Of a DNA stretch of 64,000 nucleotides, positions 33,539-45,235 are shown piece after piece. The stretch is from Hofstenia miamia (lineage: Eukaryota; Xenacoelomorpha; Acoela). Position 1 is the first letter of the stretch, and each line of letters begins with the position of its first letter. The notes beneath the pieces were generated by a model, which saw only the letters and a list, made by a program, of their open reading frames with translations, was not told the DNA's origin and ran no database searches. The DNA lies in contig SCFE01000100.1 in the NCBI GenBank assembly GCA_004352715.1, positions 418,943 to 482,942 of the forward strand, written 5' to 3'. The position numbers and the translations under genes were made by a program.

Positions 33539-35058
33539 ATGGATTTTAGTAGTTTGTCTTGTAATGGGACTCCCACTCAAGGTTTTCCCAGTGTGAGCAC
33601 TAGCAGCTGAACATTGCTCCTCACACTGCAGGATTTAATTCACATGTTTCTCCTTTGTCTTTTGAACCCTATCCTATTTACCTGCAGACACCACCATATC
33701 AAGAGCCCCCCCCACGAAATTGAGCAGCTTTGAACTGCCCTCACTGAACAAACCAGTCAATGTCTTGCTTGTGAGCAACGCCTATATTTACTTCATGCTG
33801 AGATGAAAGAACAAACCCATGACACTCAGTTGAGAGAGAGACATTTATTTGATTCAATAAATGCTTGGAAATTCAACTCCAAACCCTGTTGACACCTCCG
33901 CCTACATCCCTGCCAAGGCAGAGTAGCCCACCTGGTTTCTCACCCTCTCAGTCTGGACTTTCTGAGTATATAACTCGCAGTGTTTTACAAGACATTTTGG
34001 ACAATTTTTCCAAACGCCTTTCTGGACAATTCTCTGAAATGATTTCTGATTGCACTATGGGCAGCCCTATTGTTGCTACCTCTACACCATTGACGCCTCA
34101 ATTTGTTACCCCTGTCACTTCATTTACAACTGGAGAGCCCATTCAGTCAGCTCTGACTCAAGTTTCTACATTAACCACTGTTGCTGCTCCAGTTTCATAT
34201 GTGCTGAGTGTGACCATTTCACCTCCTGCACCTGTCAACACTTGTGTTGCCCCCACGGTTGTAACCTTGACTACTCCCCCACAGTCAACTGATCTTTTGA
34301 CATCTGCAATGTAGAGCAGAAAAAAATTTACCAAATCAATTCTACCTACAACTGCTATTGGGAACAAAACCGTTCATCTATTTAATCACCACTCCATTCT
34401 TCCCAAGTTCACTGGAAAGATTGATGAGATCTCACAATCATTTGAAGAATGGCTCTTTCTATTTGAACTACTATGAAGCAGTATAAACTACCCAAGACAC
34501 TGCAGTCACTCAGTTTCCTACTTATTTACAAGGTCCTGTGTACAATCAGTATATGATGCTAGACTGCCAAGTTAAAACCAACTATCAACTTATCATTGCA
34601 TATTTTGAGGACCACTATAAGGCGCCTCACATTAAACACCAATACAAGATGCTGTTATGTGATCTCTCATTTAAAACTGGCAATGACGTCTGCACATACA
34701 TCACCCAAGTAGAAAGGTTGTTCCTTTTGACTAAGCTGATGCCAGAGTACTCAAGGCATGATCTTTTCTCTTATATTTGTCAAGGCTTCTCTTAGAATAT
34801 ATGCAGTCGCCTTGAACTCAAGTGTTACCCAGAAGACAATCTTAATCAGATTATATGTAAAGCCATTAGTATTGTATACATGCTACATAATACATCATGC
34901 ATCAACAAGGATGCTGGAGAACTTAAGATCAGTCACCCAACTCTGAAACCTCCTGTCACTTCAAGTGCCTCCATTCCTAAGCCAAAGTTTGATCTATAGC
35001 AGACATGCTGTCTTCACTGTGGTCAAAAGGGCCACACAAGTTGTGTTTGTCATGAAAT
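33539..35058 (+). pseudogene. gag: Gag of A2 with CCHC zinc knuckle
   Basis: The ATG at 33539 opens MDFSSLSCNG, then QGFPSVSTSS and a stop. A Pro/Thr/Ser-rich region follows (33865-34314, another frame), then capsid blocks QYMMLDCQVKTNYQL, HYKAPHIKHQYKMLLCDLSF, YITQVERLFLLTKLMPEY and LFSYICQGF. At 35009-35050 CLHCGQKGHTSCVC is a perfect CX2CX4HX4C zinc knuckle for RNA binding. Several stops and frameshifts. Just after the knuckle the sequence jumps to the second half of protease, so the DTG segment is deleted. Confidence 0.85.
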
Positions 35059-35868
35059 GATTTACTTCCATCCACTGCTCGCCTGTTGGATGCTTCTGGG
35101 AATTCATTGTCTTTGAAAGGTTGCATAACAAACCTGCAACTATGCATTTGGCAGGAGCTGTTTGTTGTTGATTTAATTGTTATCAATACCTGCAATCAGC
35201 CACTGCTGTACAATATAATTCTAGGAAATGATTTTCTCAAGCAGAACTCATGTATCATTGACTACAGAAACAATACAATTTCTATCTGTGAAAGCAAATG
35301 CCAGCAGGAACTCACCACCATTCCAGAACAAGGCATCTCATTAAGTTTTTCTGAGAAGGTTATTGTTGAGCCTCATCATTGGCAATGTGTCCCTGTCACC
35401 ACCAATGCTGCCTACACTGGTGATGTTATGGTCTCCAGATTTAAGGGGAAGTGTTTCACTGGAATTAACTTCTCCCCCAACCTGTGTCACATCTCTAAAG
35501 GAAGAATGCATGTTACTATCCTAAACAGTTCATTGGTCAAGATAGACCCTTTTCAATTGAAAATTGTTGCATCTCCAGTATGTCTGGAATTCCAGGCCCC
35601 TGTCTGTCTACTGATACTCACTGCTATTCATGATCTGGAGGAGCCAAACAATACCATCTGGATTCCTCTTGTCAATGAACAGACTCATCCACACCTTAGC
35701 TCTGAAGAGCATGAAGCCTTTTCTCATCTGCTCCAGCAGCATCACAAAGTTTTCAATTATGGTTCAATCAGTGTTGGTAAGGCTGTTGCTGAACAACATT
35801 CTATTGTAACTAAGAATGATTGTCCAATTTGCCTTCCCTTTAGGAGAATCCCAGAAAACCTCTGAGAA
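35059..35868 (+). pseudogene. pol: Protease C-terminal half and linker (A2)
   Basis: One long open frame of about 265 codons beginning DLLPSTARLLDASGNSL, then NIILGNDFLKQNSCIIDYR, the late protease strands with the ILGN motif, then a linker (VEPHHWQCVPVTTNAAY, SKGRMHVTILNSS, HDLEEPNN, HHKVFNYGSISVGKAV) leading to RT. The active-site DTG part, present in A1 at 12066, is missing, so it cannot be an active protease. The linker resembles A1 and A3 closely and is the best-preserved copy. Confidence 0.85.
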
Positions 35869-36600
35869 GAATATGAATGCATCTTAAGTGATCTAATCAC
35901 AAGTGGCATTATTCAGGCTAGTAATAACCCATATGCAGTGGCTACTGTTTTAATAAAACCGGGAGATAAGTACTGCCTTTGTGTGGATTTCCAGAAATTG
36001 AATGACATCACAGTCAAGGACGCATATCTGCTTCCTCAGATAAAGGATCTTCTCTATGACGCTAGTCATTACAAGTTGTTTACCTGCCTCAATTTGTGCA
36101 AGGCCTATTGGCAGGTGTCCATGAAGCCTGCTGACATAGCAAAGACTGCCTTCATTACTCCATATAGTCTTTTTGAGTGGAGGTATATGGCTTTTGAGCT
36201 CTGTTATGCCCCACAACATTTCAGTGCTATGTCACCTGTGTGCTTAGGGATGGCACCAATGTACTTGAGTCAGGAATAACAGCCTATATGGATGATATTC
36301 TTGTCACTGGCAATACCTTTCCCAAACACCTGGAAAGGCTGGAGCAAACTCTTAATCTTTTATATGGATATGGTCTCTGAGTTAATGGAAACAAGTGTTC
36401 CCTGTTACAGCCATGTGTTACCTTCCTCAGAAGAGTGATAGAACTGGGACTAATATCTATTAAAAATGATGCTAAAAATCATCTTGAGCATATAGAAACT
36501 GAGCAATCTCATAAAGATTTACAGCACCTGATGGGCTTCTTCAATTACTATGGTGCATTTATTTTGGAGCTTGTGAATCAAACCAAGCACATCTCTAACT
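35869..36600 (+). pseudogene. pol: Reverse transcriptase (A2)
   Basis: SGIIQASNNPYAVATVLIKPG, KYCLCVDFQKLNDITVKDAY, LLYDASHYKLFTCLNLCKAYW, FITPYSLFEWRYM, a frameshift, then YMDDILV (36285-36296), VNGNKCSLLQP and ISIKNDAKNHLEHIE. The first catalytic Asp is Asn (AAT at 36091-36093; A1 and A3 have LDLCKA), a G-to-A type change that would kill the enzyme even without the stops. Order and motifs are Ty3/gypsy. Confidence 0.9.
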
Positions 36601-37094
36601 TACTAAGGAAGAACAAGGAATTTTGCTGGACCTTGGTGCAACAGGAGGAACTTGATTCCATTAAGTTAGAGCTGAGATGGAAACCCAGTCTCAATATGCC
36701 TGATTATTCAAAGGAATTTCTCATTGACTGCAATGCTAGTTCTGTTGCAATCAGTGGTGTACTGAGCCAGATCATTGATGGTAGAGAGAGCCCAGTACAA
36801 TATTTCAGTCAGAAACTTAGAAACGCCAAATTAAATTATAGTGTTATAAAGTCTGAGAGGCTAGCACTTGTTGAGAGTCTTAAGAAGTTTTGTTTCTTTA
36901 TCCTGGGCCACAAGTTTACTGTGCACACAGATAACTCTGTGCAAGCATGGCTGAAGAAGTTCTCCAGGGATAAATCAAACATTGTTGCCCAGTGGATGAA
37001 GTACTTGAATGACTTTTCATTTACCATCAAGCACCACCCAGGGAGACTACCCCTTAATGCAGACTACTGGACCACACTCCCCAGTTACAAATGA
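36601..37094 (+). pseudogene. pol: RNase H (A2)
   Basis: Continuous with the frame that begins at 36435. LRKNKEFCWTLVQQEELDSI, SLNMPDYSKEFLIDCNASSVA, SGVLSQIIDGRESPVQYFSQ, the Glu of IKSERLA and VHTDNSVQAWLKKFS, then WMKYLNDFSFTIKHHPGR and NADYWTTLPSYK. The first Asp (DCNASS: Asn at the Asp position) is changed relative to A1 (NCDMSS), while the second and third acidic residues remain. Apart from that it is the most complete RNase H here. Confidence 0.87.
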
Positions 37095-38790
37095 GACCTA
37101 AGGAAACTGCCTGGTGAAAAAACTCCTTTTAGATTTATTTCAACCAGCAAGTACAAACAGCTTCATGATGTGAATGCTGATAGACATGGGAAAGCTCTCC
37201 TCCCCATCCTTGTTAAGGATGAAATCTCTGAAGAGGAAATCGTAGCACATCAGCAACATGACAAAATTTTGTCAGAAATCATAGCCAAGTTGAAAGACAT
37301 GAACTGTATTTTGAGTCTTGTTGCCAGTCTTTACTTCCAACATTACAACTGGAAGCTGAATGATGCTGGATTAATTTATGCTCAAAGTCAAAACAACCTG
37401 TTGGCAGTCCCCAAATGTTTTTGGTGAGACTTAGTTTGGAAGATCCATGAACACGGCCATTTAGGCATCATCCAGACTGAGAGAACTTTTAATGCATGAT
37501 ATGTGACTATTGGTATCTGCACTGCTGCCCAAGATGTCATCAACAAGTGTGAAACCTGCCTTCTCCAAGGAACAGGACACTTCCCTAAGCAATGAGCTGA
37601 ATTGCACAGTCACAATGCCAAGAGAATCAATGAAGTGGTGCACATGGATTTGGAAAAACTTTCACATGATGATGAGTGTTTCCAATACCTTCTTGTTGTA
37701 ATCAACCATTTCTTGAAGTATGCTAGATTCATTCTCCTCAATTGCACCACCACCAAGGTGATCAGTGAAAAGGTAGTCAAGGAATGGATCTTCAAGTTCA
37801 GGCCAATGGAGCAGTTGGTATCCAACAGTTTGAGAACAGCTTTATGGAAACTCTTATGAGAGAGTTAGAGGTTGTATATGACTTCACTACTGCCTACCAC
37901 CTGCAGTCAAATGGTGTCATCAAAAGGTTAAATCACACTGTTATTAAATTGATTAGAGTTGCCCTCACTCAGGCCACTGGCTGTAACTGGAAGAGAGTGA
38001 TAGAGGCTGTGGAATTCTTCTACAACACTGCTGTTCATTCTACAATCAAAGTCAGCCCATTTAGAGCCATGTTTGGCTGTGAGGCAAGCACACTGCTCTC
38101 AATCATGTTTCTGGACTACAATGAGCCCACTCTAGAAAACTTTGTAAATCAAATGTTACATGAATTCCAAGAGGTACACCTTACCATCTGTAGGAACACC
38201 AATCAATCAGTCATTTGCAAAAAAAGGAATTTTAATAGGAAGCTATATGGTGAGCCACATAAACAAGGAGACAAAGTCTTTGCCTACTTTCCTCATCAAG
38301 TCACCAACACCAATCATGTGTGGAAACTCACTACAAATTGGCAAGGTTCATTTGTTATTTCAAAGGTGCTTGATCACCTCTGTAATTTATTGAGTAATGG
38401 AAAGGTCGCCCATTTTCAGTGACTTAAACATACTATTAAAGATATTAATAATGCAGTCATCAACGCTAATAGTGAGTTTTCCCTTGTTGATGATGGGCTT
38501 AACAAAATTGAATTTTATAATAACCTCACCAAATGTGAGGAAGATGACCTCACACAGGTTGATTATAACAGCAACCTCAGTAGTAGTAGCAACACTATAG
38601 CTACTCATGTTTTGCCTAATCGTAAAGTGAGAGAGCAACCATATCTAGATTACAGAAATACCCAGGATTGGGAATTAAATCTCATTTCTTTGTTTAGCAA
38701 CCACAATGAAACAATCAGAGAACAAACCACCCATCAGACGCTGTGTGAGACAATGACTAATTCCCAGAGATGAGACAAGCTGAGCCACAT
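37095..38790 (+). pseudogene. pol: Integrase and tail (A2)
   Basis: N-terminal arm at 37170-37427 (EISEEEIVAHQQHDK, LIYAQSQNNLLAVPKCF); HHCC finger split (HEHGHLGIIQT, then VINKCETCLLQG). Core: NEVVHMDLEKLSHDDECFQY with the first Asp, VVKEWIFKFRPMEQLVS, a deletion where DHGAQF should be, then HLQSNGVIKRLNHTV, in which the catalytic Glu position is Lys (AAA, 37922-37924). C-terminal: NWKRVIEAVEFFYNTAVHST, SPFRAMFGCEASTPL-like text, LYGEPHKQGDKVFAYFPHQV, NWQGSFVISKVLDHL. The tail to about 38760 is acidic and Asn/Ser-rich. Inactive. Confidence 0.88.
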
Positions 38791-38861
38791 CCCCATGATG
38801 AATGAGCAAAGGCATTTCCCATAAACAAGAATGTCAAGCAGAGGACTCATGTAGCAGTACT

Positions 38862-38996
38862 CACGACTACTTGGGGAGACAACTATCTCCTCAGCAGCAA
38901 GATTCCCACCACTACACACAGAGACAACTATCTGTGCAGGAGTGGACCTTGGATGACTACGTGAGGAGACAACCCTCTGTGTGGGAACCCAAGGAG
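38862..38996 (+). repeat. Three 15-residue repeats in A2 ORF3
   Basis: Three consecutive 45-bp units encode (H/D)-(D/H)-Y-x-x-R-Q-x-S-x-x-E/Q in register. The same three-unit array is found in A3 at 60647-60781. Confidence 0.8.
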
Positions 38997-40802
38997 ACTC
39001 CTAGAGTGCCCTTTGCTAGTGTAATCAATCTAACCCCGTCCCGAAGTAACTTGAAAGCCACTTCTAGTCCTGGTCCCTCCTCTCACAATTCAGCCAGTGT
39101 TTGGTCCAGAAAAATTGAGGAATGAAAGCACAAAACCTCCAAGATTTGGGACGAAATCTTGCATCTGTAATTCATCACCACACAAAAAGCTGTCCACTTC
39201 ATCCATGATAATCTGTCAGACAGAACCAAAAATAAGTTACGCTGGACATTTAACTCGAAGACATTAAATTGTTCAGTGGACGTGATTCCATTTGTTATCA
39301 ATGCAGAAATGAGGCCCCACATTAATATGATAATCTGCTATGACTCCAAAATGCAAGTTGGGCAACCTCAACCCTATTGGCACAGCACATTGCACAGTTT
39401 TGATGAGGATTTCACTCTCTCACATCTCTGCCAGTTCCTCAACAACAAAAAGCAAATCCAGAGCTTTGATTGTGTCAACATAGATTTTGACAACTTGCTC
39501 ATGATCTATTTTTTCCAGGGGCAATGAAGTCACCCAACCAAAAATATTAGAAAAGATCGAAATTGCCTACTGACTTGTGAAGATCAAAAACATCTGCCCC
39601 ATAATGTTCCTCAAGGAGGATTATCAAGATAGCATCCTGACCAAGTCGAGAGCTTGCATTTCAGGATGGAGAATTTTATGATCTTATTTTATAGCTCCTA
39701 TCCTCCCGCCTGTATGCATAATACTGAAATCATTTCAACCACAAAACTCATATACACAGATCTACTCTTGTGCAAGAAGATACCCACTCACTGTCTTGCT
39801 GTTGATACCCAGCTACTGATTGATGCTGCATCCTTGCACAGATCTTGGAGTTGATTAATACAGGTCTTCCCAGCCTTGGTTTTGTCACTGACCTTTGTGT
39901 CAGTTTTGCATTTTCTCAGAGTTCAGCCACACTTAAAGAAATTGACAACATGTGGACAACCCTAAAAGCTGATAAAAACCCAGAGAGTGAGTGGCCTAAT
40001 ATTAAGATACGCAGCCCAAGTTCCCAGTATTCTCAATCCATAGAAAAGCTACTCATGGAGCTATGACTATCCTATGTGATACAAAACTGGCAGAACTTTA
40101 CTGAGAAATTGTTTTCATAGAAATTTACACCAGCTATACAATCATGTGGAGCTATTTGGATACTGGCTGCCTTCCTCACCCATGATCCGCAGATTCAGCT
40201 GCCTCTTGACAAAGCAGCCTGCAAATGATTGGCAAAGCATTGCACTCATGATATTGCCATCTGCCCAGCCACCTTGAAAGTAAAAAATTGGCTGTTGCAT
40301 TCATGCTCATTACCTGGGTCTCTTGGAAAATCCAAGAAAGTGATGGACATTTCAAGAAATTCTATGCTTGACTCATCAATGCAAGTAATCCACTTGGGTT
40401 GCCTTCTCCTACTAAAACATCTTCTCAGACACCCTCAAGAAGTATATGAGGGGCGCCACCATGCAAACCAAGTTTCCATCTCTCAACTCTGAATATGCGC
40501 TGCTGTGCCCAGACCATTTAATTTGCTACATGTCTGGCTTGACCATGCAGTTTCTAGAACTCAACAACATGCCAACAAAGCTGGTGAAATCATCCCTATC
40601 ACAGTCCTCAAGCAAATGATGAGATCACCCAAGCAATTCTATTGGGAAGAAGAGCTACTTGCATCCTCTGCCATTGAGGTATCTCTGTCAACAAGGGCGC
40701 TCATTGAAGCCATTAACTTGGAGAAATTTTCTGAAGCTGCCACTTCACCAAAACCAGCACCTGCTTTGTCAATTTCAGAGAACAAACACATCTTAACCAT
40801 AG

Positions 40803-41963
40803 TGTAGCATAATCCAAAGCATAATGCTGTTAAGGAAAAGAAGGATGGATGATTAGTCAGAATTAAGATCAAATAATTACTTAGTGATTAAATAAAATTT
40901 AGATTTATGTATCATCATTATGTTTGTAAAATGCAACCAAGAAACAATATAGCAAATTTGTACATTTTGATGAATAATTTGACAAAATGAAGAGGGTGAT
41001 ATCACTTCCATTACTTTTAGCCATTTTGGCAGACAATAAAATTCAAATTTTGAACAACATGTACTTTTGAATTTAACTATAAATAGAGTGAGAATCAATT
41101 TGGAAACTGTTGAATTAAATTCTTCAAAAATCTTATCTTTAGATTTCTTTTGGTTTGCTTATTACTAAATCATGTCAAGCTAAATGGTAGATGCATTAGT
41201 AGTGGCTTGGGCACATATTGGGAGTGATTTGAGGGTCCTTGATCTAAGCCATGAACCTGCATTTACATTAGGGGTATGAATTGAAGTTTTTCTCTGTTTA
41301 GCTGACTATTGATTCATTCATTTGCATGTATTAGATAATTGATTTTCAGAGATAAGGCTAGTTAGACTACCATAGGTTATATTTATATTACATTATCTTG
41401 ACTAATTAGGTGACCTATAAATAGACTGATAAAAAGACTGAGCATGTATTGTTATCTAAATGTAAGGTAGGAAGCTGCAAGCAACTATTTAGTTTGTTTA
41501 TCTATATTAAATAAAGCCAATAGATTTTTGTAATGGCTAAGGTAATATTTATTAAGCAGCTAGTAACATTGCCAGGTTGCAAAGTACAAAGTTACACATT
41601 ACAAATTGAGTTTAAGTCAGTTATATCCAGCCTTGAGGGTTGCACTGAGTTAGGATAGGGAAAACATAAGCTACTTCATTGAGTTGAGACTTGGAACTAC
41701 TTGATTGACAATGGAGGCACACAAATGTGGATTGATTCAGAGATCAGAGTCAGCTGGAGGCTGTAGTGAAATCATGGAAAGAAACTGTGACAATGGAATA
41801 CCTAAATAGTATAGGATTAATTGAAGTTAATACAAGTTAATGACTACTTATCTCATGTCTGAGTAAAGAATTAACATTGGTACATCCCTACCTACATCTA
41901 ACAGGAAATAATAATTTAAAAGAATAATTAACTCTCTGTTGAAGCCTGGTAGCAGATGCTACA
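40803..41963 (+). mobile_element. Solo group-B LTR with ATAG target duplication
   Basis: 1161 bp from TGTAGCATAATCC to GCAGATGCTACA, flanked by ATAG (40799-40802 and 41964-41967). It sits within A2 ORF3; the ORF3 text resumes on the far side (CPDKFPEEPLIAK). It has no internal sequence, so it is a solo LTR, and is the cleanest full B LTR in plus orientation. Confidence 0.93.
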
Positions 41964-42189
41964 ATAGAACACTGCCCAGACAAATTTCCAGAAGAGCCCC
42001 TGATTGCCAAATGAGTCATAGAATCAAATCATGATAAAGACATCCTGGGATTAATGAAATGGTGTTTAACAGAGATGTTTACAAAGTCAGAGCTGGTGCT
42101 TCTACAATTGCCTGGGCAACAACTTGTCCTGGACGTGGAATGCACCACGTCTTGCCTTCAGATCAATGCTGCACAAGTTGCTAAGCTGT

Positions 42190-42626
42190 TGTAACATCCT
42201 CCACCTGGCTTATTTGCACCGTGGATTATTGTTAATAACTATCACTCAGTAATTTGTGGGTGAGGAGTTACTAAGTTATTGAACCACCAAGCTTTTCCTC
42301 TGTTATTAACTAGTTAGGTTAATTGAGTACTAATTATCACTATTTAGGTGACGAAGCAGTGTGATGTTTCCTCTTCTTCTCTTCTGTGGGCTACTGCCTG
42401 AAGCTGATCTCCACATCACAGTTCCTCTCCTTCATGAACAATTGACTGAATCCACTGCACCATCTCAGCTCAACAATGACTAATCATGTGTACCTTATTT
42501 TAGCTCAGTGCGTGCACTCATGTCAAGTTGTAACTGACTTAAACTCAATTTTGTAAAGTGTTTGTTGTTTTGATTAAGTAAAGCAACTGGGCATTGACAC
42601 TAACTGCATTTAATAATATAACTAGT
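42190..42626 (-). mobile_element. B3 3' LTR (minus strand), cut by a gap
   Basis: Starts TGTAACATCCTCC on the plus strand and matches 51564-52711 nearly base for base until the 1000-N gap at 42627. CTGT (42186-42189) precedes it, and the same CTGT follows the partner LTR at 52712-52715, so the two LTRs bound one insertion of about 10.5 kb. Confidence 0.88.
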
Positions 42627-43626
42627 NNNNNNNNNNNNNNNNNNNNNNNNNNNNNNNNNNNNNNNNNNNNNNNNNNNNNNNNNNNNNNNNNNNNNNNNNN
42701 NNNNNNNNNNNNNNNNNNNNNNNNNNNNNNNNNNNNNNNNNNNNNNNNNNNNNNNNNNNNNNNNNNNNNNNNNNNNNNNNNNNNNNNNNNNNNNNNNNNN
42801 NNNNNNNNNNNNNNNNNNNNNNNNNNNNNNNNNNNNNNNNNNNNNNNNNNNNNNNNNNNNNNNNNNNNNNNNNNNNNNNNNNNNNNNNNNNNNNNNNNNN
42901 NNNNNNNNNNNNNNNNNNNNNNNNNNNNNNNNNNNNNNNNNNNNNNNNNNNNNNNNNNNNNNNNNNNNNNNNNNNNNNNNNNNNNNNNNNNNNNNNNNNN
43001 NNNNNNNNNNNNNNNNNNNNNNNNNNNNNNNNNNNNNNNNNNNNNNNNNNNNNNNNNNNNNNNNNNNNNNNNNNNNNNNNNNNNNNNNNNNNNNNNNNNN
43101 NNNNNNNNNNNNNNNNNNNNNNNNNNNNNNNNNNNNNNNNNNNNNNNNNNNNNNNNNNNNNNNNNNNNNNNNNNNNNNNNNNNNNNNNNNNNNNNNNNNN
43201 NNNNNNNNNNNNNNNNNNNNNNNNNNNNNNNNNNNNNNNNNNNNNNNNNNNNNNNNNNNNNNNNNNNNNNNNNNNNNNNNNNNNNNNNNNNNNNNNNNNN
43301 NNNNNNNNNNNNNNNNNNNNNNNNNNNNNNNNNNNNNNNNNNNNNNNNNNNNNNNNNNNNNNNNNNNNNNNNNNNNNNNNNNNNNNNNNNNNNNNNNNNN
43401 NNNNNNNNNNNNNNNNNNNNNNNNNNNNNNNNNNNNNNNNNNNNNNNNNNNNNNNNNNNNNNNNNNNNNNNNNNNNNNNNNNNNNNNNNNNNNNNNNNNN
43501 NNNNNNNNNNNNNNNNNNNNNNNNNNNNNNNNNNNNNNNNNNNNNNNNNNNNNNNNNNNNNNNNNNNNNNNNNNNNNNNNNNNNNNNNNNNNNNNNNNNN
43601 NNNNNNNNNNNNNNNNNNNNNNNNNN

Positions 43627-45235
43627 TGGAAACTACATAGTAACAGAGATTTCTGGACATCACTCCTAGAATATCAGAGAGATCTGGAGAAAAAAGAGTC
43701 AAAGCAATATATTTGCTAAAAAGTTACAATTAATCTACAAACTAAATATGAAATATATAATAATAATAAATTTGTGTGTGTGTGTGTCTATGTATGTGGT
43801 GAGCTCAGTGTAAAAAATCAGTAAATGTGTTTAGCATGTTTGTTGATGTAAAAGTGCACATTTTTTTTTCTAAATTTTTTGTAATTTTTTTCTTTTCTAG
43901 TTTCATTATCTAAATCATTCCAAATATTAGAGGCTGCTCAATGAAAACTAGGATATGAAATACTGCTACAAATAAACTTATGTGATCAAGGATTTACTTT
44001 TAAGTAATTATCAAAAAAAGAAATTGACTGTTGCCATATTTATACTTAAATAAAATTGAAGCTGCATGGAATTGTACTTGATATAGTGGGGATAATATTA
44101 TATTATACTTTCCTCTGTATTCACTAGCATGATCATGCTTACGTGCAAAATTTAATGTTTTTAATGACCAATTAAAAGTTTTTGATAATAAATAGCGGCT
44201 TTTTGTATTAAAATTAATAAATAAAAATGAACAATAATGCAGTTGTGTTGAGCAAAGTGCATGCAATAGCTGAATGTGCTAATATGGCCCTAAATTTCTG
44301 AGGTGGTATATGTATCTAACGCCAGAAATCACTTTATGTATCTTTTTAAGAGAAATTTATCAAATTTTAAATCTTTGTCAATATCAACACCTAAATATGT
44401 AACATGATCACTTTGTTTTATCAGAACACTGTTTACAATTAATTCAATTTTGTTTGTTATTTCTTTTACACCATTGGGGGAAAATATAATGAATTAAGTT
44501 TTTTCAATATTAATTTTTTAATTGATTGGATGTGATATACCTACAAAGATTTTCAATATCACTTTGCAAATTTTTTGTGGACCTAAATGCATCATTATCT
44601 GTATTTATGAGACATGTGTCATCAGCAAATTGATAAGCTTCACTATGGTTTACATATTTAATAATGTCATTTACATATATTAGAAATAAACAGGCCCTAG
44701 TACAGTGCCTTGAGGTACTCCTCAATTGGTTGTAATGTAATCAGATTTCATGTTATTCATTAATACACACTGTTTTCTATTTTTTTAAAAACTCATAATT
44801 AATTTAATTGAATTTTGTTGAAATCCATAATTTTTAAGTTTAATTGATAAAATTTCAAAATTCATTGAATTAAAAGTATTGCTTAAGTCTAGAAGGGCTA
44901 TGAAACTGGATTTATTTTGAGATTTATTAGTGGATATTTTTTCAGTAATTGAAAAAATTGCATCACGTGTACTATGTTTAGTGTGAAAACCATATTGTTT
45001 AGATGGTAAAATATTTTAAGATGCAAGATTTTGATTGATTTGAATGTGCAGTAACCTTTCAAATACCTTACGTTATTGGCATTGGCCTATAATTTTTAGC
45101 AATAAAGGGATCTCCATTTTTATACAAAGTGTTATATCTGACTTTTTCATTATTTCTGGAAATTCATCTTCAACTATACATTGATTAAATGCAAATGATA
45201 AATGGTCACCAAATACATGAAAAGCCAGAAAAAAA
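43627..45235 (-). pseudogene. LINE RT fragment, minus strand
   Basis: On the minus strand, from high to low coordinates: QYGFHTKHSTRDAIFSI (about 44990-44940), a LLDLS motif with the catalytic Asp, CLFLIYVNDI, FADDTCLI (YADD-type box with Phe, near 44630), FIIFSPNGVKE and VTYLGVDIDKDLKF. These are standard LINE RT blocks in order. It differs from the LINE at 23.5 kb. No endonuclease part is present, so it is 5'-truncated or cut at the B4 junction near 45236. A TAA/GT-rich simple repeat near 43760-43790 may mark its 3' end. 43627-43760 is unassigned. Confidence 0.8.

Larger units (their letters stand above)
38795..42189 (+). pseudogene. ORF3 of A2, N-terminal and middle parts
   Basis: Unknown family. 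Starts with three 15-residue repeats (38862-38996: HDYLGRQLSPQQQDS and two variants), a Pro/Ser linker (SSPGPSSHNSASVW), then the 'IPF' block (MDVIPFVINAEMRPHIN, IICYDSKM, FDEDFTLSHLCQFLN), a region with LKEIDNMWTTLKADKN, WPNIKIRSPSSQYSQS, then IWILAAFLTHDPQIQLPL, and LVLDVECTTSCLQINAAQVA. Several frameshifts and stops. A solo B LTR (40803-41963) and then element B3 (from 42190) interrupt it; it resumes at 52712. No signal peptide or membrane segment is seen. Total length without inserts would be near 1000 residues. Confidence 0.75.
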
